A DNA stretch of 64,000 nt, taken from NCBI GenBank assembly GCA_022702545.1, contig JAHRBC010000004.1, forward strand, positions 3,038,001-3,102,000, in the 5' to 3' direction. The notes under the pieces are model-generated. The model searched no databases. It saw only the letters and a list, made by a program, of their open reading frames with translations, and was not told where the DNA came from. Shown here piece after piece: positions 13,009-23,638 of this stretch. Position numbers and translations under genes: made by a program. Origin of the DNA: Phycomyces nitens (taxonomy: Eukaryota > Mucoromycota > Mucoromycetes > Mucorales > Phycomycetaceae). Position 1 is the stretch's first letter. Each line of letters begins with the position of its first letter.

Positions 13009-14780
13009 GAGATCGCCAGTCTAGTTAAGCAGAAATAAAACTTGGACAATGATTAGTTCACGCACTCTGGACACCCAATACAGTTGAAGAGTAAAGACCG
13101 TTTGCCAACTTACATGGGAAAGAACAGAACTGTCGCTTGAGTTGCCAAAAAGTGTACATCGCATCCACTGGTTAGATGGAATAGACCTATTGTAAAAAGA
13201 ATATATATTAGCAAAGATGTCAAAGACTGTATTCACGATGCTTTTCTTTTACCATTTTCTGGATAGGTTCATATGTATCTAATAGATACATATATTAGTA
13301 AACTTGAATAACTTGCGAGCTTGTATATTTGTTTGATGTTACTTACCTTACTGACGACTTTTCTGTCATTTCGGTTCTGGTGGATCAGCACTATCCCAAT
13401 GGAATAGCCTGCATCGGCACCAGAGATTTGACCCTGAAGGTAGGCCAACCCGTGTTTAGATCGTTAGACCAGACTCACGAAGCCAGTTCAAAGGGGAACC
13501 ACGCCGACGGCTTTGGAGGCCGCACCGCCATTAAGATAGGCTAACCTGCTGGTGTAGCGAGCAACGCATGTTTTTTGAAGTGACCAACACTTGTGCCTTC
13601 GACGGTGGACAAACCGCACTATTCAGGAGAAGTGTCACCCGCCCGTTCAGAAAGAAGCGACTCCTGCTAGCTGGGACGCAAACCCCGTGGTTTAGGCCGG
13701 CAGACCAGGCTCACGAAGCCAGTCCATAGGAAGAACCACGCCGCCACAGGAATGGCCGCCGTACCAAGGAAGATCGCCGGTCGACTTGAGCAAAAATAAA
13801 ACATGAATCATGATTATTTAACTCACTCTGGATACCCAATGCAATTGAAGAGTAAAGACCGTTTGTCAACTTACATGGGAAATGACAGAATTGTCGCTTG
13901 AGTTGCCAAAAAGTGTACATCACATCCACCGGTTATGTAAAACAGACCTATTGTAAAAAGAATATATTAGCAAAGATGTCAAAAGACTGTATTCACGATT
14001 CTTTTTCTTTTACCATTTTTCGGGTAGGTTTGTATTCATCTAATAGATGCATATATTAGTAAACTTGAATAACTTGCAAGCTTGTATATTTGTATTAAGT
14101 TACTTACCTTACTGACGACTTTTCTGTCATTTCGGTTCTGGTGGATCAGCACTACCCCAATGGAATAGCCTGCTTCGGCACCAGAGATTTGACCCTGAAG
14201 GTAGGCCAACCCGTGTTTAGATCGTTAGACCAGACTCACGAAGCCAGTTCAAAGGGGAACCACGCCGACGGCTTTGGAGGCCGTACCGCCATTAAGATAG
14301 GCTAACCTGCTGGTGTAGCGAGCAACGCATGTTTTTTGAAGTGACCAACACTCGTGCCTTCGACGGTGGACAAACCGCACTATTCAGGAGAAGTGTCACC
14401 CGCCCGTTCAGAAAGAAGCGACTCCTGCTAGCTGGGACGCAAACCCCGTGGTTTAGGCCGGCAGACCAGGCTCACGAAGCCAGTCCATAGGAAGAACCAC
14501 GCCGCCACAGGAATGGCCGCCGTACCAAGGAAGATCGCCGGTCGACTTGAGCAGAAATAAAACATGAAGAATGATTAGTTCACTTGGGATACCTGATGGG
14601 CTAGAAGAAGAAATACTGTTTGTCAACTTACAAGTAAAATACAAGAACTTTCGCCTCAGTTTGCAAAAGTATGTAGTATATTCGCCGGTCAGACAGAATA
14701 TGGGTACAATAAGAGGCCCACAGTGAGTGTATTGAAAAGCCGCGTTCATGCTGCTTTCTTCATCTCTGTTTGACATTTAT
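13009..14780. repeat. Tandem ~761-bp GC-rich units, left arm
   Basis: Two full units and a partial third begin at about 13,009, 13,770 and 14,531 (for example gatcgccagtctag / gatcgccggtcgac / gatcgccggtcgac). Most of each unit is 90% or more alike. Part of each unit is strikingly GC-rich against an AT-rich background, and it contains two diverged sub-copies around the shared stretch ctcacgaagccagt. Coding-like frames run on the minus strand here; see the right-arm entry. Confidence 0.9.
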
Positions 14781-16120
14781 CTAAAAGGTACGATACAGAC
14801 GGTAAGTACATGTGTATGTTGGTAAGCGCTTACTGTGTATAAGCTGGTTTGGAAGCATTATGGACTTTACTTACTTGAAATGAGGTAACCTCATGTAGTT
14901 TGACACGATGGTTGACAATGATGTTCAAACCGTTCTAATTGCAAAGATGGCAATACAAATGACAATGGCATGTAGGAATTAGCCATTTTGAATGGTTTGC
15001 AAGTTCTGGTGTCGGCATTGTGTGTCTTACTTTGTTTGAATGACCTGCTACGCTAATGCCGTTTACAAAGATGTTTGACACCGCAATGTCTCCTAATGAC
15101 AGTAATTGCATTACGCATGGCTATGGTATATAAGCATTAGCCAATCTGAATGCTTTAAAAGACTTGGTTGGCAGTATGAATATTACTTACTTTGCATGCT
15201 TACAAGCAGGCGTTGGGTTGTGGGAAAGAGAGAAACTATTAAATAATCAACTTGATACATATTAAATAGCCAAGTCAATATATGCACGTGATTCACAGGC
15301 TTTGGGAATGTGACAACAAAATCAACAACTGCTTTCCCATACTATTTTATTTAAATAGAATCTACTTGATCACCTAATCTATAATAAATAGTCTTCATTC
15401 TAGTGCGAATATATCCTATATAATAAAGCGAGATTTTTAATAATATTATAGCTTTTACCTACTAAATGATTAACCAATAATTTTTAGTAGACGATGTTAT
15501 TGATTGTATTTTATAAAAGATAATAATATCCATAGGTTATATCCCGGTTCCATAAGTTAGATCAGGCTGTCAAAAAACCATATAGTTGGGCATGAAGCCA
15601 AAAAATTTGGAACAGACAATCATACTACAAGGTATTTTCAAATCATTCTCTTTAATAATATTGAATATATATTATACTTTTTATTCCATTATATTAGAGG
15701 GTTACTCTCTGCTATTTTGCGAAAGCGGCATTAAAATTGAGATTGTCAATTTGTATGAGCCAAATATCTATAACATTCAGCATGTAACTTATAATACAAG
15801 AATGTTCTCTTTGAACTAACGGAATAAAAAGAGACTTTGTCAAAGTTATTCAATATATCATCCATCTTTTAAAAAGGGTTTATTATTGACTTGTATGCAT
15901 ATATTTATTATCATCTACTAAAATTTATAGACATTGCAATACTAGTAAATATACAGTGGGGGTTTATTCCAGGTCGACATGACCTTAAAATCCAGAGTTT
16001 TTTTTTTAAAAAAAATACATATACCTTTCTTTGTTTTCTTTTCTACAACCTTTATTTTCGATTCAATTCTATCCATATCTCCAGTAAACATTTCTGAAAA
16101 TATTATCAAACAAAAGAAAA
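14781..16120. other. AT-rich inner part of the left arm, unassigned
   Basis: AT-rich sequence with open frames of up to 77 codons and no recognisable family. The mirror copy at 18,397-19,736 is nearly identical. Confidence 0.4.
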
Positions 16121-16129
16121 TCCTAGTTA

Positions 16130-16290
16130 AAGTCAGAGGTATGATTGTTGGTACTTTTGAGGGAAGAGTAAAAGTGTTAACAATTTGTGAGTGATATAAT
16201 ATGGTACACCATACTGTATACAGTATAATACAAAGATACAGAGAGACAGGAACTATAGTTACACATAGGGACAAGGAACCATCCAGGATA
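16130..16290 (+). mobile_element. Tc1 transposase helix-turn-helix fragment, left arm
   Basis: The translation holds MIVGTFEGRVKVLTICE and, one stop later, VHHTVYSIIQRYRETGTIV. This matches the Tc1/Tc3 N-terminal DNA-binding domain (…STVYSIIKRYKETGTI). It is a fragment without a catalytic core and belongs to a different insertion from the outer-arm relic. Confidence 0.6.
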
Positions 16291-16471
16291 TATTGTAGAA
16301 AAACCTTGTGTGTCTTGCACAGAGATAAAAAATCGAGTGGCCAGTTTGGATATTTTGATCAACATAATAGGTGTACATTTGGGAAAATATGTTTTCAAGG
16401 ATACAATGTGCACTACCATTAAAGATCTTTACATAAAGTTTTGAATCTCTGTAAAAAAGGTCATGTCTTAC

Positions 16472-16563
16472 TGAGTAGTGCCCCGCTGTGTTTGTGGTTC
16501 TCCGTCTTCGGTCCGTACTGAAAGCACACCATCTTCTGGTAGTGTTAAAGACACACCACTCAT
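16472..16563 (-). pseudogene. First-exon-like fragment cut at the inner left breakpoint
   Basis: On the minus strand an ATG at 16,563 opens a frame (MSGVSLTLPEDGVLSVRTED…GTT) that runs to CTACTCA followed by gtaagaca, a good splice donor. The last seven exon bases and everything after them belong to the inverted-repeat arm. The peptide has a coding-like, hydrophilic composition, but I do not recognise the family. No downstream exon was found in the arm, so this looks like a truncated gene. Confidence 0.35.
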
Positions 16564-18038
16564 CTTTTGCATCGAAAGCACTCCAAATTTTTACTAGCGA
16601 CCTTTCCCGATTTCTTCTATTTTTATTTATATAAATATCAACAAATATCTAACAAAATAAGTCATCAATTAAACCCTTTACTACTTTTCTCTTACCTTTG
16701 ATTCTACGTTTCTTCCTGAAGAACAATTCCATTTGCTTGCTAAGCTACGAATTGTTGGATATTTGCGTCAGAATATATCTCTCTCTCTTCGTCTATCTTC
16801 TTGGAAACTTCTTGTCTAAAGACAACACACGGCGTAACACTATTTATAAAACATATTATTACAGAAATTTTAATGTTTTGTATGCATTCTGCTCTTTTGA
16901 AGTGCATGTAATTGATTTGGCATTGATTTTCAATTAATTACACAGACTTTAACTGGTATGTTATACAATTATTCTTTCAGCAAGCATTTTAACTCCTGAA
17001 TAATATTTGGCTGAGGTGTTATGGCTCTCACCATTCTTCCTAGGTATTCCCAGATGATCTTAATTGGACTGATATTGGGACTATACCGGTAATTTTACCA
17101 CATCCGAACCTGTGCTGTTTTGGTAATCTTTTATCGTTCTGCTTCAATGACATGAAGCATTGTCTTGTTAAAATATGAAAGAGTCGTTTTGCTTATATTT
17201 CTAATGGCTTTTGAAAAGTATGGGAGTATTTTAAAGTATATTATTGACACGTTGTGTGTAGCTCCATATTTCCGGCTGGCCCAAACATATCATATCTTCC
17301 CAAATCTTCCTGTATCAATTATGTAAACAAATTGGTTAAGTAATGACCTTGGGAAGAACATGCTTGCTACGTCTGGCGCAACAATCAATTGAAAATCATA
17401 AGGATTGTAACAAAGAACCCCAACAATATTTATCCATTCCTATCTATCTATCTTATTCATTATTAACTATCCAAAGAAGCATGATCTATCCCAACATTTT
17501 AACAATAGCTTAGTAATATCATACTAATTATATTATTTTATTTATTATCGAAATGTCTATAAAAACATCGAAACGATGAAAGCAATAAAGAACATCCATC
17601 CTTACACTTCACTTCTTTTCTTTTATATATCTTTCTCAAGAGAACAAGCTGCCGATTGCCAATATTTGGGCTAAGGAGTTGTTAGAGGAGATCGATATTT
17701 ACTCTCTTTTTCTTTTAACCGTTTGGACCACTTCATTACATAAACCAACACAGCCCGTCTCATTATTATACTTCTATTACTTCAGATTACCAATGATTAT
17801 TTCTGTTGATCCAAAACCACTGAATCAGACGTATTTACAGATCATCACGTATCCTTAACCATCTTGAATTCTGGAACATACACACTTTATGTAATACCTT
17901 GCTGACTGAAGATGCTAGATTCATATTTTTGTGCATAGGGAATAGCATGAGCATCAATTCGTTACTCCAAATGATCCAATCCCAGAATTGGCTTACATCT
18001 TTGGCATGATGGGCAAAGACAAGGTGGATTCTGTGATG
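16479..18038. other. Spacer (loop) of the giant palindrome
   Basis: 1,560 bp of non-repeated sequence between the arms. It contains a Tc1 relic (about 16,960-17,175, minus strand), AT-rich filler and exon-like pieces at both edges. The spacer is not itself palindromic. Confidence 0.9.
16960..17175 (-). mobile_element. Tc1/mariner DDE-core relic in the spacer
   Basis: The minus-strand translation gives QDNASCH (canonical QDNAPCH), then NISPIKIIWEYLGRMVRAIT, which matches the SPDLNPIE.LWGYLERRVRA catalytic segment. The two parts are in different frames with stops, so it is dead. It differs from the copies in the arms and marks an independent insertion. Confidence 0.6.
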
Positions 18039-18045
18039 CTACTCA
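17860..18045 (+). pseudogene. Exon-like fragment cut at the inner right breakpoint
   Basis: After an acceptor (gggaatag) the frame HEHQFVTPNDPIPELAYIFG continues through MMGKDKVDSVMLL to CTACTCA|gtaaga, where the inverted repeat begins. Another possible exon just upstream (about 17,842-17,890) reads HHVSLTILNSGTYTLY. The composition is coding-like. I do not recognise the protein. The donor and the sequence beyond it are identical to those at the left inner breakpoint. Confidence 0.35.
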
Positions 18046-18224
18046 GTAAGACATGACCTTTTTTACAGAGATTCAAAACTTTATGTAAAGATCTTTAATG
18101 GTAGTGCACATTGTATCCTTGAAAACATATTTTCCCAAATGTACACCTATTATGTTGATCAAAATATCCAAACTGGCCACTCGATTTTTTATCTCTGTGC
18201 AAGACACACAAGGTTTTTCTACAA

Positions 18225-18385
18225 TATATCCTGGATGGTTCCTTGTCCCTATGTGTAACTATAGTTCCTGTCTCTCTGTATCTTTGTATTATACTGTATA
18301 CAGTATGGTGTACCATATTATATCACTCACAAATTGTTAACACTTTTACTCTTCCCTCAAAAGTACCAACAATCATACCTCTGAC
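18225..18385 (-). mobile_element. Tc1 transposase helix-turn-helix fragment, right arm
   Basis: Mirror copy of the fragment at 16,130-16,290, with the same VYSIIQRYRETGTIV helix-turn-helix signature read on the minus strand. Confidence 0.6.
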
Positions 18386-19736
18386 TTTAACTAGGATTTT
18401 CTTTTGTTTGATAATATTTTCAGAAATGTTTACTGGAGATATGGATAGAATTGAATCGAAAATAAAGGTTGTAGAAAAGAAAACAAAGAAAGGTATATGT
18501 ATTTTTTTTAAAAAAAAAACTCTGGATTTTAAGGTCATGTCGACCTGGAATAAACCCCCACTGTATATTTACTAGTATTGCAATGTCTATAAATTTTAGT
18601 AGATGATAATAAATATATGCATACAAGTCAATAATAAACCCTTTTTAAAAGATGGATGATATATTGAATAACTTTGACAAAGTCTCTTTTTATTCCGTTA
18701 GTTCAAAGAGAACATTCTTGTATTATAAGTTACATGCTGAATGTTATAGATATTTGGCTCATACAAATTGACAATCTCAATTTTAATGCCGCTTTCGCAA
18801 AATAGCAGAGAGTAACCCTCTAATATAATGGAATAAAAAGTATAATATATATTCAATATTATTAAAGAGAATGATTTGAAAATACCTTGTAGTATGATTG
18901 TCTGTTCCAAATTTTTTGGCTTCATGCCCAACTATATGGTTTTTTGACAGCCTGATCTAACTTATGGAACCGGGATATAACCTATGGATATTATTATCTT
19001 TTATAAAATACAATCAATAACATCGTCTACTAAAAATTATTGGTTAATCATTTAGTAGGTAAAAGCTATAATATTATTAAAAATCTCGCTTTATTATATA
19101 GGATATATTCGCACTAGAATGAAGACTATTTATTATAGATTAGGTGATCAAGTAGATTCTATTTAAATAAAATAGTATGGGAAAGCAGTTGTTGATTTTG
19201 TTGTCACATTCCCAAAGCCTGTGAATCACGTGCATATATTGACTTGGCTATTTAATATGTATCAAGTTGATTATTTAATAGTTTCTCTCTTTCCCACAAC
19301 CCAACGCCTGCTTGTAAGCATGCAAAGTAAGTAATATTCATACTGCCAACCAAGTCTTTTAAAGCATTCAGATTGGCTAATGCTTATATACCATAGCCAT
19401 GCGTAATGCAATTACTGTCATTAGGAGACATTGCGGTGTCAAACATCTTTGTAAACGGCATTAGCGTAGCAGGTCATTCAAACAAAGTAAGACACACAAT
19501 GCCGACACCAGAACTTGCAAACCATTCAAAATGGCTAATTCACCATGCCATTGTCATTTGTATTGCCATCTTTGCAATTAGAACGGTTTGAACATCATTG
19601 TCAACCATCGTGTCAAACTACATGAGGTTACCTCATTTCAAGTAAGTAAAGTCCATAATGCTTCCAAACCAGCTTATACACAGTAAGCGCTTACCAACAT
19701 ACACATGTACTTACCGTCTGTATCGTACCTTTTAGA

Positions 19737-21508
19737 TAAATGTCAAACAGAGATGAAGAAAGCAGCATGAACGCGGCTTTTCAATACACTCACTGTGGGC
19801 CTCTTATTGTACCCATATTCTGTCTGACCGGCGAATATACTACATACTTTTTGCAAACTGAGGCGAAAGTTCTTGTATTTTACTTGTAAGTTGACAAACA
19901 GTATTTCTTCTTCTAGCCCATCAGGTATCCCAAGTGAACTAATCATTCTTCATGTTTTATTTCTGCTCAAGTCGACCGGCGATCTTCCTTGGTACGGCGG
20001 CCATTCCTGTGGCGGCGTGGTTCTTCCTATGGACTGGCTTCGTGAGCCTGGTCTGCCGGCCTAAACCACGGGGTTTGCGTCCCAGCTAGCAGGAGTCGCT
20101 TCTTTCTGAACGGGCGGGTGACACTTCTCCTGAATAGTGCGGTTTGTCCACCGTCGAAGGCACGAGTGTTGGTCACTTCAAAAAACATGCGTTGCTCGCT
20201 ACACCAGCAGGTTAGCCTATCTTAATGGCGGTACGGCCTCCAAAGCCGTCGGCGTGGTTCCCCTTTGAACTGGCTTCGTGAGTCTGGTCTAACGATCTAA
20301 ACACGGGTTGGCCTACCTTCAGGGTCAAATCTCTGGTGCCGAAGCAGGCTATTCCATTGGGGTAGTGCTGATCCACCAGAACCGAAATGACAGAAAAGTC
20401 GTCAGTAAGGTAAGTAACTTAATACAAATATACAAGCTTGCAAGTTATTCAAGTTTACTAATATATGCATCTATTAGATGAATACAAACCTACCCGAAAA
20501 ATGGTAAAAGAAAAAGAATCGTGAATACAGTCTTTTGACATCTTTGCTAATATATTCTTTTTACAATAGGTCTGTTTTACATAACCGGTGGATGTGATGT
20601 ACACTTTTTGGCAACTCAAGCGACAATTCTGTCATTTCCCATGTAAGTTGACAAACGGTCTTTACTCTTCAATTGCATTGGGTATCCAGAGTGAGTTAAA
20701 TAATCATGATTCATGTTTTATTTTTGCTCAAGTCGACCGGCGATCTTCCTTGGTACGGCGGCCATTCCTGTGGCGGCGTGGTTCTTCCTATGGACTGGCT
20801 TCGTGAGCCTGGTCTGCCGGCCTAAACCACGGGGTTTGCGTCCCAGCTAGCAGGAGTCGCTTCTTTCTGAACGGGCGGGTGACACTTCTCCTGAATAGTG
20901 CGGTTTGTCCACCGTCGAAGGCACAAGTGTTGGTCACTTCAAAAAACATGCGTTGCTCGCTACACCAGCAGGTTAGCCTATCTTAATGGCGGTGCGGCCT
21001 CCAAAGCCGTCGGCGTGGTTCCCCTTTGAACTGGCTTCGTGAGTCTGGTCTAACGATCTAAACACGGGTTGGCCTACCTTCAGGGTCAAATCTCTGGTGC
21101 CGATGCAGGCTATTCCATTGGGATAGTGCTGATCCACCAGAACCGAAATGACAGAAAAGTCGTCAGTAAGGTAAGTAACATCAAACAAATATACAAGCTC
21201 GCAAGTTATTCAAGTTTACTAATATATGTATCTATTAGATACATATGAACCTATCCAGAAAATGGTAAAAGAAAAGCATCGTGAATACAGTCTTTGACAT
21301 CTTTGCTAATATATATTCTTTTTACAATAGGTCTATTCCATCTAACCAGTGGATGCGATGTACACTTTTTGGCAACTCAAGCGACAGTTCTGTTCTTTCC
21401 CATGTAAGTTGGCAAACGGTCTTTACTCTTCAACTGTATTGGGTGTCCAGAGTGCGTGAACTAATCATTGTCCAAGTTTTATTTCTGCTTAACTAGACTG
21501 GCGATCTC
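19737..21508 (+). repeat. Tandem ~761-bp GC-rich units with intron-split frames, right arm
   Basis: Units begin at the mirror positions of the left arm. Each contains a coding-like pair of exons on the plus strand. One runs from 20,570 to 20,642 (FYITGGCDVHFLATQATILS), then a 90-bp intron (gtaagttg…ctcaag), then 20,733-20,850 (RPAIFLGTAAIPVAAWFFLW, GFVSLVCRP) to a stop. Equivalent exons lie at about 19,810-19,885 with 19,972-20,089, and at 21,331-21,403 (second exon truncated). The second exon would form one hydrophobic span. A further GC-rich block (AEAGYSIGVVLIHQNRNDRK) precedes these. The copies differ in stops and substitutions. It looks like a gene fragment amplified in tandem; the family is not recognised. 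Confidence 0.6.
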
Positions 21509-21726
21509 CTTTGGCAGTGCTACACATTTTATGGTCACAGGCAGTTTATTTATATTCATGATTTAAACCTCAAGTTTTTATACCTTTTTCTCTCTCTAAA
21601 TAAAATTCTTTATTTCTCAAAAGAACATTACAATTTAACAATCATGATATAATATATCTGAGCCATATACATACCATAAAGACAAAAACTACTGGGGTAT
21701 ATGCTTTGTTTACAATGTCAAAATTT

Positions 21727-23407
21727 TCTCTGGCAGATTGCGACCATGGTCGAGATGCCACTGTCAAGTGCACAAACAATCGGCAGATGCATCACAACTT
21801 TTGACTTTCTATTTTTTTCTGTTGAAAGTAATCTAGCGACAAAAGAAAACTAGATGGAAGAGCAGATGAACATTTGGAAAAGGTCAGTCAAGTGAATCCA
21901 TTTGCGTTTCATAATAATCTCAAATTGTCATCATGTACCATGGCGATTAATATTTGTAGGAAACGATAATCGCCTCTGTCAAGGAATTAGGCTTCCAATT
22001 ACTTGTTACTGCACATAAGCCTAGACTGAGAGATAAATACAAGACTGTACTTTGGTAGGATGGAGCGAGCAAGTTGGTCTGATAATAAATGGGTAAATAC
22101 GACCTGGTCGGATGACTCTTGTTTCTATCTGAAAGAAAATGATTGTTCCAAAAGAGAGTGCTTCAAAGAATTGGCAAAAATTATGAGGGAATAAACATCA
22201 TTTCAACAGCTAAATCGAGAGTGGAGTAATGATTTTGGGCCTTTGACAATCGTGAGATAAGGAACTGTAAACCTAGATAGATATACATCGATATCTTGTC
22301 AAATAAATTTATTCCATGGCTCAAAAATGTTTCCAAGAGTGAGGAGAGAGATTTTATTTTCCAACGGAATAGATATGCTCAATAATAAAAGGATACTCAT
22401 TGAGTACCTGTAGAATGCTCTAGAGATACTTTTTGGCAAAAGGAGAGTCTCTTAAGGCTAATAATTAGTTTTCGGTCAAGAATGGTTTCTAATCGCATAC
22501 TTGTCCGTGTGCAACACTTTCACTATTGTCCTTACTATTGAAACAAGTTGATTTGCTTCTAATGATTTCTTATGGCTTTTGCGATATTCTTACTCTTCCC
22601 CAAAAATCCCATATTTGAAATACCTATTTATCTCTAGAAAGAAAACGGTAAAAGAAGTATATCAAGTAAAAAATATCCCAATCTTGTTCAGTTTTTCTGC
22701 ATTATATCCTTTGATTATCCAATCCGAGGAACACTACTATGTTCTCGAATAGCTATAAAGTGTTGATCAAGAACATTTCTTTTATGAAAACTAAACACAA
22801 CACAGTTCACTTTTAACGGCACAAGTGTGAGTCATACAGAAGCATTTATTGCATTGTTACCCCCGGTTGATTCGCCTATTCTTATTGCAGTTGGACTACA
22901 CTCGGACAGCTCAATATTATTGGTGAGAAAGAACTCTATTTCGTTGAGGTAATGCAGGCTATAATGTAGATGGGTCTTTGAATGATTTATTTGATATTTA
23001 TAAAAAGCATATTAGGCATTAAAAGGCTGTTTTGTAAACCGTTGGGTGTGTAGGTGAAAAAGAAAAGTTGACCCTTTGAAGACTATAGTCAATATTCTCG
23101 ACCTGTAGGCCTATACCAACTTATTTAGGAGAAAATTTCTCTTTTGAACATTTTTAAATGGAATTTATAACAAAAAGTTTACCTGTAATTATAATGCTCC
23201 TTGTCACAAGTCGAAGCTGGCTGAAGACTGGAAAATGTGCCACGGCATCTCAGTAATGGTGTGGCCGCCAAATTTCCCAGATCTCATTCCTATTGAGAAG
23301 TTGTGGGGTTATCTTGAGCGCATTTTATTGGCAAGAGTACCAGCTCTAATAACTATTAAAGAGGTGTATTATCCAATCCATGAATAATGAAATAAACCAA
23401 CCGTTAA
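21727..23407 (+). mobile_element. Decayed Tc1/mariner transposon, right-arm copy
   Basis: Plus-strand mirror of the left-arm element. Order: a region reading WVNTTWSDDSCFYLKEN near 22,090-22,140, a FGPLTIVR-like piece near 22,230-22,255, NAPCHKSK near 23,194-23,217 and PDLIPIEKLWGYLER near 23,278-23,322. Stops and frameshifts separate them. The same family recurs at 53.3 kb. Confidence 0.75.
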
Positions 23408-23638
23408 AGTATGTGAAAGCCATTGCATGTCAATGCCAAATCTTATAGACAAGATGAAAAAGGCAAGAGTTGGCATAAAATACCAAGTTTCTTTAATATA
23501 TCTTTTTTTTATATCTGTAAATGCAGTATATTTTTACTCGTGTGTTTTCAGACGTCGTTTGTTAAACAAAAGTGAGTCTAATACAACAAGAGAGCTAAAC
23601 AAGTTACCTTTTTTTTATTTGGCGGATATTGTATTGAC

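Larger units (their letters stand above)
10878..16478. repeat. Left arm of a giant inverted repeat
   Basis: The reverse complement of this arm matches 18,039-23,638. Mirror positions sum to 34,517 over most of the arm and to 34,516 near the outer end, so there are almost no indels in 5.6 kb. I found only scattered differences, for example at 11,262, 11,387, 12,666-12,667, 12,333 and an indel near 14,970-14,975; the identity looks close to 99%. Identity stops sharply at 16,478 (…ctactcag on one strand) and fades over about 15 bp outside 10,878. Contents from outside in: Tc1 relic, tandem ~761-bp units, AT-rich unknown, Tc1 HTH fragment. Confidence 0.97.
18039..23638. repeat. Right arm of the giant inverted repeat
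   Basis: Mirror image of 10,878-16,478 with nearly constant offset and only scattered mismatches. It is listed separately because the two arms are not fully identical: each has private substitutions in the Tc1 relic and the AT-rich part, so they have diverged slightly since duplication. Confidence 0.97.

Noticed and set aside
10878..23638. Palindrome read as one foldback transposon with very long terminal inverted repeats
   Set aside because: The arms contain older nested elements and tandem gene-like units, and no target-site duplication is seen at the outer edges (10,878 and 23,638). A composite inverted duplication fits better.
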